Origin: Acidimicrobiaceae bacterium
Lineage (GTDB): Bacteria; Actinomycetota; Acidimicrobiia; Acidimicrobiales; Ilumatobacteraceae
DNA: 5,669 nt
NCBI GenBank assembly: GCA_947486675.1
Contig: CANKUF010000060.1
Location: 1 to 5,669, forward strand
Reading direction: 5' to 3'
Both the position numbers and the translations under genes were made by a program. Below the pieces are notes generated by a model that was given only the letters and a program-made list of their open reading frames with translations, was not told where the DNA came from and did no database searches. The stretch's first letter is position 1. Every line of letters begins with the position of its first letter. Below are positions 1 through 5,158 of this stretch, one piece after another.

Positions 1-2
1 TT

Positions 3-83
3 CCACTACGCGTAATTCAGCGCACTGCAGCAGTGTTGTTTTTGGTAATCGGTGCAGCAACGTTTGTAACTGCGCTGGCTTAG
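3..83 (+). CDS. 3' end of a gene entering from the left; probable C-terminal membrane helix
   Basis: This is an open frame from the window edge to a TAG at 81-83, giving 26 residues. The translation begins PLRVIQRT and continues AAVLFLVIGAATFVTALA before the stop: a basic/polar stretch followed by one long hydrophobic segment that ends the protein. That is the usual shape of a last transmembrane helix. The pattern (R..RTAAVLFLVIG) reminds me of the end of UPF0016/GDT1-type cation transporters, but so short a piece cannot decide the family. Support for coding is the hydrophobic character, codons like those of the neighbours (GCA, TTG, GTA), and a stop that overlaps the stop of the convergent regulator by four bases. 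A 26-codon open frame alone is not significant. The start lies outside the window. Confidence 0.55.
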   Translation, partial: PLRVIQRTAAVLFLVIGAATFVTALA

Positions 84-787
84 TTTTTGTTCGCAGACCA
101 CTTCGATTGACCGAAGCGGTAGCCAACACTGCGCACAGTTTGAATGAGGTTGGCGTGCTCTTCGCCAAGTTTTGCGCGCAAGCGACGAATGTGCACGTCT
201 ACTGTGCGTGCGCCACCGAAATATTCGTATCCCCACACTCGTGACAACAACGTTTCGCGTGAGAACACTTTGCCGGGATTCTGTGCCAAAAACTTGAGCA
301 GTTCGTACTCCATGAATGTGAGGTCGAGTGCATGACCACCAAATGATGCTTGGTACGTTTCAACGTTTAGGACAAGTCCGCTGTATTCAATAAGCGATTC
401 GCGATTGCCCTTAATTTCAAACCAGAACAAATGGCGTAAGCGCGCCTCAAGTTCTCGCGGGTGAAACGGTGCTAGGCAGAAGTCGTCATAGAGGTCGTCG
501 CGTAAGTCCAGATCTTGCAGTTGACTGCCATTAACAAGCACCAAAATTCGCTCAACAGGAACATCGCGTTTGCGCAATGAACGACACAGCGACCAACCGC
601 CCTCTGGGTCTTCATCGCACATGATGATTGCCCCGGACCAGCCTTCAGCGGGCGAGCACTTTGCTGCTTCCTCGGCAGATGCAACCGCTTTCCATCGAAA
701 CCCAGCCAAATCGAGCGTGCGCGCAAGATCTATTGGAGCAGGCGATGGGAACACCGCAAGCATTTGGGTAAGACGGTCGCTGGTCAT
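80..787 (-). CDS. glnR: GlnR-like OmpR-family transcriptional regulator with degenerate receiver domain
   Basis: This is a 235-residue cytoplasmic DNA-binding regulator, probably of nitrogen genes. Residues about 8-120 form a receiver-like domain and about 135-225 a winged helix of the OmpR/PhoB class. The winged helix includes LDLTFMEYELLKFLAQNPGK (154-173), the WGYEYFGGARTVDVHIRRLR stretch (185-204) and TVRSVGYRF at the end. As recalled, this is very close to actinobacterial GlnR and less like MtrA, RegX3 or PhoP. The receiver lacks the usual acidic pair after strand 1 (FPSPAP instead). Met56 stands at the phosphoacceptor position, Val85 at the switch Thr/Ser, and Ala106 at the conserved Lys of the KPF motif (here APF). 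I chose the ATG at 785-787, 8 bp after the glnA stop. A longer in-frame start at 886 would lie inside glnA and add non-homologous residues. No clear Shine-Dalgarno is visible, which suggests translational coupling to glnA. A GlnR role is inferred from the C-terminal match plus operon context. Confidence 0.8.
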   Translation of the reverse strand: MTSDRLTQMLAVFPSPAPIDLARTLDLAGFRWKAVASAEEAAKCSPAEGWSGAIIMCDEDPEGGWSLCRSLRKRDVPVERILVLVNGSQLQDLDLRDDLYDDFCLAPFHPRELEARLRHLFWFEIKGNRESLIEYSGLVLNVETYQASFGGHALDLTFMEYELLKFLAQNPGKVFSRETLLSRVWGYEYFGGARTVDVHIRRLRAKLGEEHANLIQTVRSVGYRFGQSKWSANKN

Positions 788-795
788 AACGGCAA

Positions 796-2142
796 TTAGA
801 TGGACTTGAGGTAGCGGCCGAGTTCGTATTCGCTGATATGAGTTTTGTACGAGCGCCACTCTGCGCGCTTGTTGCGCAAGAACCATTCAAAAATGTGGTC
901 ACCCAACGCGTCGGCAACAAGTGATGAATTTTCCATCACGCGCAGTGCTTCAGAAAGTGACTGCGGTAATTGTTGGATGCCCATTTTTTCAAGTGCTGCA
1001 TCGTCCATTTCAAACAAGTTTGCGTCTGCTTCTGCAGGTAGTTCGTATCCCTGTTCAATGCCACGCATACCTGCAGCCAAGATGACCGAAAACGCGAGGT
1101 ATGGGTTGCACGCTGGGTCTGGCGAACGATATTCAATGCGCGTTGCCGAATCGCTTCCGCGTTTTGGAATTGGAACACGAATGAGTCCGCTGCGGTTATT
1201 ACGTGCCCACGAAATATGGACAGGTGCTTCAAAACCAGGAACAAGTCGCTTGTATGAGTTGATGGTCTGGTTGGTGACCGCAGTGATTTCTGCTGCGTGG
1301 TGTAGCAGTCCGGCCATGAAACTTTTTGCCGTCGGCGACAAGTTGTATGGGTCGTCTGCACTGTGGAAAGCATTGTTCTCGCCTTCGAACAGCGAAAGGT
1401 GCAAGTGCATTCCAGAACCTTGAATGGTTTCAAGTGGTTTTGGCATGAACGTTGCATGCACGTCATGAAGCGCGGCGATTTCCTTCACGACAAAACGGAA
1501 TGTCATCACGCTGTCGGCCATGGTGAGCGCGTCGGTATGACGAAGATCAATTTCGTGTTGGCTTGGCGCGTCTTCGTGGAAGCTGTATTCCACAGGAATG
1601 CTCATGGTCTCGAGCGTGCGAATGGTTTCCTTACGCAGTGAACTGGCAATGTCGGTGCTAGTGAGGTCGAAGAATCCACCTTGATCGAGCAACACTGGTT
1701 TGTTCGTGCCATCAGGCGGAGCGAAATAGAAGTACTCAATGTCTGGAGCGATATAGAACGAGTAACCCTTATCGCGTGCAGCACGTAAGTTACGACGCAA
1801 TACCTGACGCGGGTCGCCATCAAATGGAGTGCCATCAAGTTTCGCAATGTCACAAAACACGCGAGCCTCTGCGCCCTTCGCGTCTGCCCAAGGCAACACT
1901 TCGAAAGTATTCGCATCTGGAATTGCGAGCACATCGCTTTCTTGCACGCGGCTAAAGCCATCGATGGATGAACCATCAAAGCTCATGCCATCATTCAGCG
2001 CGTTTTCCATTTCAGCAGGGCTGATGGCAAATGACTTCAAGTTTCCGAGAACATCGGTAAACCACAGTCGAACCAGGCGAATGCCGCGCTCTTCAACGGT
2101 GCGCAGTACGTAGTCGCGTTGGTGTTCATGCATGGTGGACAT
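796..2142 (-). CDS. glnA: glutamine synthetase, type I (GSI-alpha-like)
   Basis: This cytoplasmic enzyme condenses glutamate and ammonium with ATP to give glutamine. The 448 residues fit GSI. Visible motifs are the FDGSSIDGF loop with Asp56 (ammonium-site Asp), the metal-site acids Asp134/Glu136, Glu190 and Glu197, QGSGMHLHLS with His246, the flap NSYKRLVPGFEAP with Glu305, NRSGLIRVP with Arg322, and RIEYRSPDP with Glu337 and Arg339. The adenylylation-loop signature (NLYDLPP-type) of the longer GSI-beta enzymes is absent. Arg65, after DGSSIDGF, matches the arginine used for glutamine feedback in the Bacillus-type alpha enzymes. Asp134 replaces the usual first Glu of the E-x-E metal pair. Met4 (ATG 2131-2133) is an alternative start: the purine-rich GTAGAG lies 9 nt before it but directly abuts Met1, and GlnA2 homologues as I recall them begin near there. 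Some actinobacterial GlnA-like proteins glutamylate polyamines instead, but the Asp56 and Glu305 ammonium-site residues favour true glutamine synthesis. The regulator follows in the same operon. Confidence 0.95.
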   Translation of the reverse strand: MSTMHEHQRDYVLRTVEERGIRLVRLWFTDVLGNLKSFAISPAEMENALNDGMSFDGSSIDGFSRVQESDVLAIPDANTFEVLPWADAKGAEARVFCDIAKLDGTPFDGDPRQVLRRNLRAARDKGYSFYIAPDIEYFYFAPPDGTNKPVLLDQGGFFDLTSTDIASSLRKETIRTLETMSIPVEYSFHEDAPSQHEIDLRHTDALTMADSVMTFRFVVKEIAALHDVHATFMPKPLETIQGSGMHLHLSLFEGENNAFHSADDPYNLSPTAKSFMAGLLHHAAEITAVTNQTINSYKRLVPGFEAPVHISWARNNRSGLIRVPIPKRGSDSATRIEYRSPDPACNPYLAFSVILAAGMRGIEQGYELPAEADANLFEMDDAALEKMGIQQLPQSLSEALRVMENSSLVADALGDHIFEWFLRNKRAEWRSYKTHISEYELGRYLKSI

Positions 2143-2168
2143 CTCTACAGTCTGCCTGCATAAATAAA
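2143..2168 (-). promoter_or_regulatory. very short glnA leader between terminator hairpin and start codon
   Basis: Only 26 bp separate the base of the terminator hairpin from the first glnA ATG. Read on the minus strand, it starts with the T-rich TTTATTTAT tract and ends GACTGTAGAG next to ATG. There is a possible AT-rich -10 (TATTTA) within the terminator tail, but its -35 would have to lie inside the hairpin arm. The GTAGAG could be a weak ribosome site for Met4. No convincing independent promoter is visible, so glnA-glnR expression may rest on read-through from glnII or on a promoter overlapping the hairpin. Confidence 0.35.
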
Positions 2169-2204
2169 CAACGGCACCGAGGAACCGGATCCTCGGTGCC
2201 GTTG
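2160..2204 (-). terminator. intrinsic terminator downstream of glnII
   Basis: A perfect 15-bp inverted repeat is present, with CAACGGCACCGAGGA at 2169-2183 and its reverse complement at 2190-2204, and a 6-nt loop at 2184-2189. On the minus strand the hairpin is followed directly by TTTATTTAT (2168-2160), a U-rich tail as in intrinsic terminators. It starts 27 bp past the glnII stop. The plus-strand flank (AGGCTGTATTT) is less U-rich, so the orientation favours termination of glnII. Because it lies just before glnA it may instead act as a partial terminator or an mRNA-processing hairpin within one glnII-glnA-glnR transcript. Confidence 0.85.
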
Positions 2205-2231
2205 AGGCTGTATTTCCGCCTTAGGGGCGAA

Positions 2232-3332
2232 TTACTTCTTTTTCTTTTTAACTGCAACCTTTTTCTTCGCCGGTGCCTTCTTCTTGGCAACCTTCTTCGG
2301 GGCCTTGGTGCTTGCGGATGGTGCCTTTGCGGCTCCGCACACTGTTTCCAAAATGAGGCGTGTCACCACGTATGGATCCACGTTGGCGTTTGGACGACGG
2401 TCTTCTGCGTAACCCTTACCGTCACGAGCAACCTGCCAAGGAATACGTACTGATGCACCGCGGTTTGACACGCCGTAGCTGAACTTGTCCCACGGAGCAG
2501 TTTCATGCTTTCCGGTGAGACGGCTCTGAATGTCATCGCCGTAGTTGTTCACGTGTTCCATCACGCGAGCACCAAGTGCATCACATGCAGCTTCGATTGC
2601 TGCATAACTTCCACGCATTGCCTTGGTCGAGAAGTTGGTGTGTGCACCCGCTCCGTTCCAGTCTCCCTTTTGTGGCTTGGCTGCATACGAGATGACCACA
2701 TCATGATCTTCTGCAATGCGATCGAGCAACCAACGAGCAACGATCATGTGGTCACTCACGGTGATTGCATCTGCTGCACCAATTTGGAACTCCCACTGAC
2801 CAGGCATTACTTCAGCATTCGTTCCTTCAATCATGAGACCAGCTTCAATGCATGCCCATGTGTGCTCTTCGATAATTTCACGACCCATTACTCGGCCAGC
2901 ACCAACGCCGCAGTAGTAAGGACCTTGTGGAGCAGGCTCGCCGCCGGCTTCTGGGAATCCGTATGGACGACCATCAAGTCGCATCATGGTGTATTCCTGT
3001 TCGATGCCGTAGATCATTCCGTGTGCTGCAAATTTCTTTGCAACATCTGCACACAATGCACGTGTGTTGGTTGGGTGTGGCTTCTCGCTTTGAGCAAGCA
3101 TTACTTCGCACAACACCAAAATGTTTTTGCCGCCACGAATTGGGTCTGGACACGTAAACACTGGCTTCAACATGCAGTCTGATGCGTCACCAGTTGCTTG
3201 TTCGGTTGATGAACCATCGAAACCCCAAATTGGTGGAGTCTTCACGCTGTTCGCAAGAATCTTGGTCTTTGAACGCAGCATTGGAGTTGGCTTGTGGCCG
3301 TCGATCCAGATGTATTCCGCTTGATATGGCAT
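2232..3332 (-). CDS. glnII: glutamine synthetase, type II (eukaryotic-like), with lysine-rich C-terminal tail
   Basis: This ATP-dependent ammonium-assimilating enzyme of the GSII class is found in plants, animals and some bacteria such as Streptomyces and rhizobia. Visible family motifs are WGFDGSSTEQA (36-46), YGIEQEYT with metal ligands Glu111 and Glu113, GPYYCGVG (137-144), NAEVMPGQWEFQIG with Glu174 and Glu181, NGAGAHTNFST with His231, SNRGASVRIP with Arg291 and Arg296, and AEDRRPNANVDPYVVTRLI with Glu310 and Arg312. The conserved fold ends near Cys332-Gly333, where bacterial GSII proteins normally stop soon after. Here about 30 further residues follow, made almost only of Lys, Ala, Pro and Val. 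At 366 residues the protein is longer than the usual ~340-350. The start is fixed by a strong GGAAGG ribosome site 7 nt upstream of ATG. It is divergent from nadE and followed by a terminator. The two-synthetase arrangement suggests division of labour under different nitrogen supply, which is inference. Confidence 0.96.
   Translation of the reverse strand: MPYQAEYIWIDGHKPTPMLRSKTKILANSVKTPPIWGFDGSSTEQATGDASDCMLKPVFTCPDPIRGGKNILVLCEVMLAQSEKPHPTNTRALCADVAKKFAAHGMIYGIEQEYTMMRLDGRPYGFPEAGGEPAPQGPYYCGVGAGRVMGREIIEEHTWACIEAGLMIEGTNAEVMPGQWEFQIGAADAITVSDHMIVARWLLDRIAEDHDVVISYAAKPQKGDWNGAGAHTNFSTKAMRGSYAAIEAACDALGARVMEHVNNYGDDIQSRLTGKHETAPWDKFSYGVSNRGASVRIPWQVARDGKGYAEDRRPNANVDPYVVTRLILETVCGAAKAPSASTKAPKKVAKKKAPAKKKVAVKKKKK
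2235..2324 (-). other. lysine/alanine-rich C-terminal tail of GSII
   Basis: These codons specify residues 337-366 of the type II glutamine synthetase. Between Lys343 and Lys366, 14 of 24 residues are lysine, arranged as runs of two, three, three and five separated by A/V/P-containing spacers (KKVA, KKKAPA, KKKVAV). Lysine codons in the tail are mainly AAG (12 of 15 counting Lys336). The composition resembles histone-H1-like and actinobacterial HU tails. The tail is in frame with the conserved enzyme and ends at a TAA, so it is not an obvious frameshift product. It is predicted to be disordered and strongly basic; its binding partner is unknown. Confidence 0.85.
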
Positions 3333-3339
3333 GTCATTT

Positions 3340-3345
3340 CCTTCC
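3340..3345 (-). promoter_or_regulatory. ribosome binding site of glnII
   Basis: Read on the minus strand, GGAAGG (followed by AAATGAC and then ATG) lies 7 nt before the glnII start. It is the clearest Shine-Dalgarno sequence in the window and supports the chosen start. The other full genes here lack one of this quality. Confidence 0.8.
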
Positions 3346-3351
3346 GGTTGA

Positions 3352-3379
3352 GAATTCGGGCCATAACCCCGAATTCGGG
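3352..3379. repeat. CCCGAATTCGGG palindrome plus extra half-site before glnII
   Basis: GAATTCGGG occurs at 3352-3360 and again at 3371-3379, 19 bp apart as direct repeats. The second copy is part of a perfect 12-bp palindrome CCCGAATTCGGG (3368-3379). The first copy and CCCGAATTC at 3368-3376 form a 9-bp inverted repeat with a 7-nt loop. The element sits 6 bp upstream of the glnII ribosome site, so it could be a repressor operator in DNA or a stem-loop in the glnII leader. It does not match a binding consensus I can name with confidence. Confidence 0.6.
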
Positions 3380-3398
3380 TATGGACTCAGTCTCGTTC

Positions 3399-3417
3399 AC
3401 GGGGATTTCGCCCCCGT
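3399..3417. repeat. short GC-rich inverted repeat in the divergent intergenic region
   Basis: ACGGGG at 3399-3404 pairs with CCCCGT at 3412-3417 across a 7-nt loop. It has no T-tract on either side, so it is not a normal terminator. It overlaps a GTTCAC hexamer at 3395-3400. It may be part of a regulator binding region or a leader structure; significance is uncertain. Confidence 0.35.
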
Positions 3418-3425
3418 TGCCCAAA

Positions 3426-3442
3426 TGTGAACGCTTTGTGAA
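3426..3442 (+). promoter_or_regulatory. TGTGAA direct repeat, candidate OmpR-family binding site
   Basis: TGTGAA at 3426-3431 and at 3437-3442 are spaced by 11 bp start to start, about one helical turn. Head-to-tail OmpR/PhoB-type dimers bind direct repeats with this spacing. On the minus strand the first unit reads GTTCAC (3427-3432), and a plus-strand GTTCAC lies at 3395-3400. GTTCAC is reminiscent of actinobacterial PhoP boxes. The repeat lies 13-29 bp before the nadE -10. Binding by the window's own GlnR-like protein or by another family member is speculative. Confidence 0.35.
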
Positions 3443-3454
3443 GTTGTAGACCCC

Positions 3455-3460
3455 TAGCCT
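3455..3460 (+). promoter_or_regulatory. candidate -10 element of a leaderless nadE promoter
   Basis: TAGCCT (TANNNT form) lies with 6 nt (GAAGTC) between it and the GTG start at 3467. Transcription would then start at or within a base of the start codon, giving a leaderless mRNA, which is common in actinobacteria. This would explain why no Shine-Dalgarno is seen. No good -35 at 16-18 bp spacing is visible. Confidence 0.5.
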
Positions 3461-3466
3461 GAAGTC

Positions 3467-5158
3467 GTGGCGGTAGCGACTCAACACGTGCGGGTGGGAT
3501 TGGCCCAGTTCAACCCCGTTGTAGGCGATATTGCTGGTAATTCGCGCCGAATCCGAGAGTTGTACGCAAGTGCTGACGCTGCCGGCTGCGACATTGTGGT
3601 CTTTCCCGAACTTTCCATTACTGGGTACCCACCTGAAGACCTGGTTCTGAAATCGGGGTTCGTGGCTGAAAACCAGCAGTCAATGCGCGACATCGTTGCG
3701 GCAACACAGGGTTGCGTGGCTGTCTTTGGTTTTGTTGATGGGTCAAAAGGAGCGCTTGCGAACTCGGCTGCCATTGCATCGAACGGAACTTTGCACGGTA
3801 CGTACAACAAACAGTTGCTTCCGAACTACAGCGTGTTTGACGAGGATCGCTATTTCACTCCAGGCACATCGTTTTCATTGTTCACCATTGCAGGCGTGAA
3901 TGTTGGTGTCACCATTTGTGAAGATATTTGGCAAGCAGATGGACCAGTTCAACAACAAGCCAAGGCTGGCGCAACGCTGAACATCAACATCAACGCTTCG
4001 CCGTATCATCGTGGAAAATTTGACGAACGTCAGCAGATGGTGAGTGAACGCGCGCGAGCAAATTCGTGCGCAATTGTGTATGTCAATCAAGTCTGTGGCC
4101 AAGACGAATTGGTATTCGATGGCGGCAGCATGGTGTTCGACCATCGCGGCGACATGTTGATGCGCGCAGAACAATTTGGCGAGAGTTTGTCGTTCATTGA
4201 TATTGAGGTCAATGAGTCTCAAGTTGTAAATGGAATTCCAGTCGTTGAAGTTTCACAATCATCACGTGCCGACGGGTCGAAGCATGAAGGAGTAATCACT
4301 CCGAGCACATCCGACATGGAACAAGTTTTTGGTGCGCTTGTTCTGGGCACTCGCGATTATGTACGCAAGAACGGATTCACCGATGTGGTGATTGGGCTAT
4401 CGGGTGGAATTGACTCTGCACTCGTTGCAGCAATTGCGGTTGAAGCACTTGGTTCACAACACGTACATGGTGTGTCTATGCCATCGCGTTATTCAAGTGA
4501 AGGCTCGCGTACTGATGCCGCAATGCTTGCAAGCAACCTAGGTGTAGAAATGCAAACTATTTCCATTGAGCCAGCATTTTCTGCATACCTTGACATGACC
4601 GCTGAGAGTTTTGCTGGCAAGGCCGCGGATCTCACCGAAGAAAACTTGCAGAGCAGAGTGCGCGGCACCACGCTGATGGCGTTGTCAAACAAGTTCGGCT
4701 GGATGGTGTTAACAACCGGCAACAAGAGCGAACTTGCCGTTGGATACTTCACGTTGTACGGAGACTCGGTAGGTGGATACGCAGTCATTAAAGATCTACT
4801 GAAGACCACGGTGTATGAGTTGTGCCGCTTTGTTAACTTGCGCGCAGGTCGCGAGGTAATTCCTGAAGCAGTAATTACGAAGCCACCGTCGGCCGAATTA
4901 CGCCCCGATCAGCGAGATGACCAGTCGTTGCCTGCGTACGAAGTGCTTGATCCAATTTTGGAACTGTATGTAGAACAAGACCGCACTGCCGCAGAAATTA
5001 TTGCACTGGGGTTTGACGAAGCACTCGTTCGACGAATTTCGCGTCTTGTCGATATGAATGAATACAAACGTCGACAAGGCCCACCAGGAGTTCGTGTTTC
5101 GTTGAAAGCGTTTGGCAAAGACAGGCGTTTGCCGATTACCAACGCATATCGCGGTTAG
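3467..5158 (+). CDS. nadE: glutamine-dependent NAD+ synthetase
   Basis: This cytoplasmic enzyme makes the last step of NAD+ synthesis, amidating nicotinate adenine dinucleotide with ATP and ammonia taken from glutamine. Residues about 8-265 form a nitrilase-like glutaminase domain. Its catalytic triad is visible as Glu48 (VFPELSITGYPPEDL), Lys115 (YNKQLLPNYSVFDEDRYF) and Cys151 (VTICEDIWQ). Residues about 285-560 form the synthetase domain with the ATP-pyrophosphatase loop SGGIDSA (312-318), TTGNKSELAVGYFTLYGD (416-433) and KPPSAELRPDQRDDQSLP (472-489). The 563-residue length fits the shorter two-domain class; the Mycobacterium tuberculosis enzyme is about 680. The start is a GTG at 3467, placed 6 nt after a TANNNT element, so a leaderless message is likely. 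GTG codons at residues 8 and 10 are alternative starts nearer to where many homologues begin. The gene is divergent from glnII and its substrate is the product of both glutamine synthetases. All key residues are intact. Confidence 0.97.
   Translation: MAVATQHVRVGLAQFNPVVGDIAGNSRRIRELYASADAAGCDIVVFPELSITGYPPEDLVLKSGFVAENQQSMRDIVAATQGCVAVFGFVDGSKGALANSAAIASNGTLHGTYNKQLLPNYSVFDEDRYFTPGTSFSLFTIAGVNVGVTICEDIWQADGPVQQQAKAGATLNININASPYHRGKFDERQQMVSERARANSCAIVYVNQVCGQDELVFDGGSMVFDHRGDMLMRAEQFGESLSFIDIEVNESQVVNGIPVVEVSQSSRADGSKHEGVITPSTSDMEQVFGALVLGTRDYVRKNGFTDVVIGLSGGIDSALVAAIAVEALGSQHVHGVSMPSRYSSEGSRTDAAMLASNLGVEMQTISIEPAFSAYLDMTAESFAGKAADLTEENLQSRVRGTTLMALSNKFGWMVLTTGNKSELAVGYFTLYGDSVGGYAVIKDLLKTTVYELCRFVNLRAGREVIPEAVITKPPSAELRPDQRDDQSLPAYEVLDPILELYVEQDRTAAEIIALGFDEALVRRISRLVDMNEYKRRQGPPGVRVSLKAFGKDRRLPITNAYRG

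Noticed and set aside
6..236. Minus-strand open frame at the left edge as a second small gene
   Set aside because: Most of it is a shifted-frame copy of the regulator's 3' end, rich in Arg, Ser and Cys with no family signal.
788..886. In-frame N-terminal extension of the regulator to an ATG at 886
   Set aside because: It lies wholly inside the end of glnA, its residues look like a shadow of that gene, and GlnR-type proteins start directly with the receiver strand.
845..1423. Plus-strand open frame (192 codons) opposite glnA
   Set aside because: It is antisense to well-conserved GSI motifs and has no family resemblance or ribosome site.
2125..2162. Short minus-strand upstream ORF (M-Q-A-D-C-R-D-V-H-H-A) overlapping the glnA start, a possible leader peptide
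   Set aside because: It has no ribosome site, no run of a regulatory amino acid, and such an 11-codon frame is expected by chance.
2169..2204. The strong inverted repeat as a mobile-element end or a repeat-family palindrome
   Set aside because: It occurs once in the window, there is no transposase or target duplication, and the T-rich tail on one side fits an intrinsic terminator.
2235..2324. Lysine tail as a frameshift or read-through artefact
   Set aside because: The frame runs unbroken from the conserved core to the TAA, the lysine runs have regular A/P/V spacers, and AAG and AAA are mixed, unlike a slipped homopolymer.
2505..3182. Long plus-strand open frame (225 codons) opposite glnII
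   Set aside because: Its product is rich in Cys, His and Trp with no recognisable motif, and it is exactly antisense to a clear GSII. It is a codon-bias shadow.
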